Source of the DNA: Planctomycetota bacterium
GTDB lineage: Bacteria > Planctomycetota > Planctomycetia > Pirellulales > Pirellulaceae
Reading direction: 5' to 3'
Assembly (NCBI GenBank): GCA_026692885.1
Contig: JAPLNJ010000684.1
Span: forward strand, 1 to 15,503
DNA length: 15,503 nucleotides
Shown in pieces: positions 13,142 to 15,503 of the stretch. Numbering within the stretch: position 1 is the stretch's first letter; each line of letters begins with the position of its first letter. The notes beneath the pieces are model-generated. The model searched no databases. It saw only the letters and a program-made list of their open reading frames with translations, and was not told the origin of the DNA. The position numbers and the translations under genes are program-made.

Positions 13142-15063
13142 TCACGCGACCACTCGTTGCGTGGTCCTCGATGCTTGCCAGACGCTGTTGATATCCCATG
13201 CGATGTCCGGCAGAATTGTGTCCAAGTGCGAAATCCAGATATCACGTTCGGCGACCGCGGCCTGACGGGGATCACTTTCAGCTAGGAATCTGCCTGCATC
13301 ATTTGGCTTACCTTCCATGCCCGCCCGGGAGGCTAGGAACGGCGTCTGGAACCGGTACCCAGCCAATGACGCAGGCCCCACGGGGAAAGCGGCGAGGAGC
13401 GGTGCGCCGCCGAAGGAGCCGAAGCATGCGAAGGCCCCAACGCGAGGAATCGCGTTGACAACTCCCTCGGCCTCGCCCTCACTTGCCCTCGGTTCTTGGT
13501 TGTTGAGGTCGCTGATTAACATCAGCACATCCAACGCCGTGACCTGGTCGTCCCCGTTCACGTCGACGTGGGGCGGAGGGACAGAGGGGGCACGAGGCCG
13601 CGGCACGAACCCGGAACCGTACTCGTTGATGTAGACAATGACCGTCAAGACATCCAGAGGCTGGATCAACCCGTCGCCAGTAACATCATCCGGGTTCACC
13701 GAGTTCTGCCAAAAACCGTGGCACTGGACGTTGATGGTGAACGTCTGCGGCGCTGAGGTGTCCACGCCGCCGTTGGCAATGCCGCCGTCGTCGTGCAGGC
13801 GTACGGTCACCGTCGCCGAACCGCTGGCATTGGCTGCTGGCGTGTAGCTCAGCGTGCCATTGGCAAGAATCGCCGGTTGCACGGAGAACAGTCCATTGTT
13901 GTCGTTGCTCACCCAGAAGGTGAGCGTCTGGCTGGATTCATCGGTTGGACCGGGAGAAACCGCCGTCGCCCAGTCAGGCACTGTCTGCGCACCCGCGTTT
14001 GCGTTGACCGTCTGATTTGCCCCCTTGTTGGTGAAGGATGGCGTGTCGTTGACCGAACTAACGTTGACGGTCATCGTTTTCGGCGTGGAATCGAGGTCTG
14101 CTCCGCCGTTCGTTGTACCGCCGTCGTCCTGCACCTGGAACGTAAAGCTGGCGTATAGGTTGCCCGTGGCGTCGGCCGCCGGGGTGAACACCAACTTGCC
14201 GCCATGGATGTCGGACACGCTGATGAATTGTCCCGTTGTGACGACCGCTCCATTGTTGGTCAGGCTGCCAGTACCGGGAGTGCTCGTGATCTTCACCGCC
14301 AGAAAGTCGTTGGGCGGCGTGTCGTTGGGGTCGCTAAAGCCGAAGTCGGACCCAGTGAACACATGGGCCGTATCCTCCAAGGTCGTGACCGTGTTGCTGG
14401 TGCCCACCGGCGATCTGTTCGGCGGGTCGACGGTACCCTGAATGACCAGCCCTCCGGCCGCGCTGTGGTTCGACAGAAAGAAAAGCCCAGTCGAGAAAGG
14501 CGCATCGAACCCATAGAAGCGAATACCGTAGTACGGAAGTACGGAAGATGCGAGAAGCCCATTTGGAAAGTCATGCTGACGTCATAACCTGGGACTTGCG
14601 TATAACTACTGCTGTAGCCGTCCACGCTGTCTCGGAGCTCATAGCCCCTTGGGCCGTAGTTCGCTGAACCAATATGGTAGCTGAGAGCCGTGATGCTCAC
14701 GGTGTAGCCTGCATCGGGCGTCACCAATATCTCATAGTAAAAGTCCTTGCCCGGGAAGACGGAGGAGTAGGGAGACCAACCCGATGAGCAAATCGAATTG
14801 GGGCGGGCCGCGGGGTTAACGCCTACGCGCCTGATGCTAGCTGTAATGTGCGAAGCAATCGTCACAGGCACATTGTCGCCTTCCTCGGTACCGGGCTGTC
14901 GCGAGAAATTGTACGAGACCAGGTTCGACAACAGCATGCGCGACTCAAGTTGTTCTGGCATGAGCCTTCTGCGGCGAATCTCACGCCGAGAACACCTGGC
15001 TGTTGATCTAGTCGACCGGCGGATGGATCGATGAATACTTCCGGGGGTTTGTGGAGTCAACAT
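13142..15063 (-). pseudogene. Secreted cadherin-like / dockerin protein, frame broken by an 8-bp duplication
   Basis: ATG 15063 follows AGGAA by 7 nt. The N-terminus is basic and carries RRRLMPEQLESRMLLS, the planctomycete-type export/N-terminal motif. A beta-rich domain follows (to about residue 200), then cadherin-like Ig repeats (FGFSDPNDTPPN, FTFQVQDDGG, TVNVSSVNDTP). Next come two type I dockerin Ca-binding segments (NPDDVTGDGLIQPLDVL and HVDVNGDDQVTALDVL) and a tail ending LDTILPDIAWDINSVWQ. The reading frame changes at 14531-14546, where an 8-bp unit is tandemly repeated. With one unit removed the frame runs on as SHLPYYGIRFYGFDAPF and gives 637 residues. So it is a recent mutation, a phase-variable gene or an assembly error. 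Dockerins usually bind cohesins; the partner is not in view. Confidence 0.85.
14531..14546. repeat. 8-bp tandem duplication (gtacggaa x2) causing the frameshift
   Basis: Copies at 14531-14538 and 14539-14546 are identical. The coding frame before and after differs by exactly this 8-nt unit. Deleting one copy gives 1914 nt, divisible by three, and a smooth protein sequence across the junction. Confidence 0.9.
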
Positions 15064-15264
15064 GACAATGTTCCTTTTCCATGGGTGAATTCGTCACGAG
15101 CATTGGCAGTTCATGCCGCTAACTGGCGGCCAATCCGCGGTCCACAACAGGGATCAGCGGAACTTTCCCTCAACATTAGCGTGGCTCCATCATCGCTGCT
15201 TCCGCCGCGATTTCGACGCGCTCAAAACATCGCTCTGGCGACTAGCCGAAACCAGTAATCTGCG

Positions 15265-15503
15265 TCAAACACGTCCCGCCCCGGCAGCAAGCCGTTGCCA
15301 GACACTGCCGATGTCCCCCGCGATGTCCGGTAGGATGGCATCTAATTCAGATCCCCCGATATCCCCTTCTGCGATGGCTGCTTCCTGCTGATCGTAATCA
15401 GACCGAAAGCTATCTAAACTAGCTGGATTGACCTCTGTAGCCACTAATGCGGCCACAAATGACGTCGGCAGCCGGGGGGGAGCCAGTGACGCAGACCCAA
15501 TAG
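15265..15503 (-). CDS. C-terminus of a paralogous dockerin-family secreted protein (5' end outside window)
   Basis: The last 78 codons of a gene entering from the right. It begins IGSASLAPPRLPTSF and ends LDAILPDIAGDIGSVWQ plus a short tail. The matching part of the next gene is VGPASLAGYRFQTPF...LDTILPDIAWDINSVWQ, so the two are tandem paralogues. The dockerin part should lie just beyond the right edge. The 201-nt gap to the next start has no other recognisable feature. Confidence 0.75.
   Translation of the reverse strand, partial: IGSASLAPPRLPTSFVAALVATEVNPASLDSFRSDYDQQEAAIAEGDIGGSELDAILPDIAGDIGSVWQRLAAGAGRV

Noticed and set aside
13100..13152. Inverted repeat (TGGTCGC/GCGACCA) at the end of the dockerin gene as a terminator
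   Set aside because: The stem is only 7 bp with a loop of about 40 nt and there is no U-run.
13793..14158. Plus-strand open frames opposite the cadherin/dockerin gene
   Set aside because: Antisense shadows of a clearly recognisable secreted protein.
1..15503. CRISPR array, tRNA, insertion sequence or integrase
   Set aside because: No regularly spaced repeats, cloverleaf sequences, transposase or recombinase motifs were recognised by eye on either strand.

Overview
The window reads as accessory DNA from a planctomycete. The evidence is a secreted protein whose N-terminus carries the LESRMLLS-type motif seen in Planctomycetes, cadherin-like and type I dockerin modules, a GYF_2-domain protein, and moderately GC-rich coding DNA. 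Every confident gene lies on the minus strand, so transcription runs from high to low coordinates.

Right part (about 10.8-15.5 kb): chromosomal-type or cargo genes. There is the C-terminus of one dockerin-family secreted protein at the right edge. Next comes a second, paralogous one (13142-15063), broken by an 8-bp tandem duplication that shifts the frame. A GYF_2-domain ORF follows, running into what looks like decayed coding sequence, then a hybrid protein (10808-12058) with a Jag-N-like segment, a PsbP/DUF1795-like domain and two zinc modules. A plus-strand scrap at 10680-10787 keeps only the C-terminal tail of a third dockerin-family protein.

Middle (about 8.4-10.5 kb): a small operon of a zinc-ribbon protein, a translationally coupled 47-residue ORF, and a free-standing TSCPD domain of the kind normally found at the C-terminus of B12-dependent ribonucleotide reductase. 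An imperfect repeat of about 67-130 bp occurs twice (near 8.8 and 10.45 kb). Each copy has promoter-like hexamers at the same place and can fold the same hairpin on the minus-strand RNA, so it looks like a duplicated promoter plus structured leader. One copy precedes this operon and the other precedes the mobilisation-side operon.

Left part (1-8387): a tightly packed run of minus-strand genes typical of a conjugative plasmid or integrative element. In transcription order it holds a DUF3102 + Dam-like adenine-methyltransferase fusion with an altered catalytic motif, a tubulin/FtsZ-like protein, a membrane-anchored von Willebrand A (VWA) protein, a small protein with an RVGAVRLAVWE motif, a DUF6573 protein, a 73-residue protein, a ribbon-helix-helix protein and a MobF (TrwC/TraI-type) relaxase-helicase that runs off the left edge. 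The tubulin-like/VWA pair is the best candidate for an undescribed system. A related FtsZ-like + VWA membrane-remodelling association is known from comparative genomics, but here the pair is embedded in a transfer-type operon. No tRNA, rRNA, CRISPR array, insertion sequence or integrase was seen.
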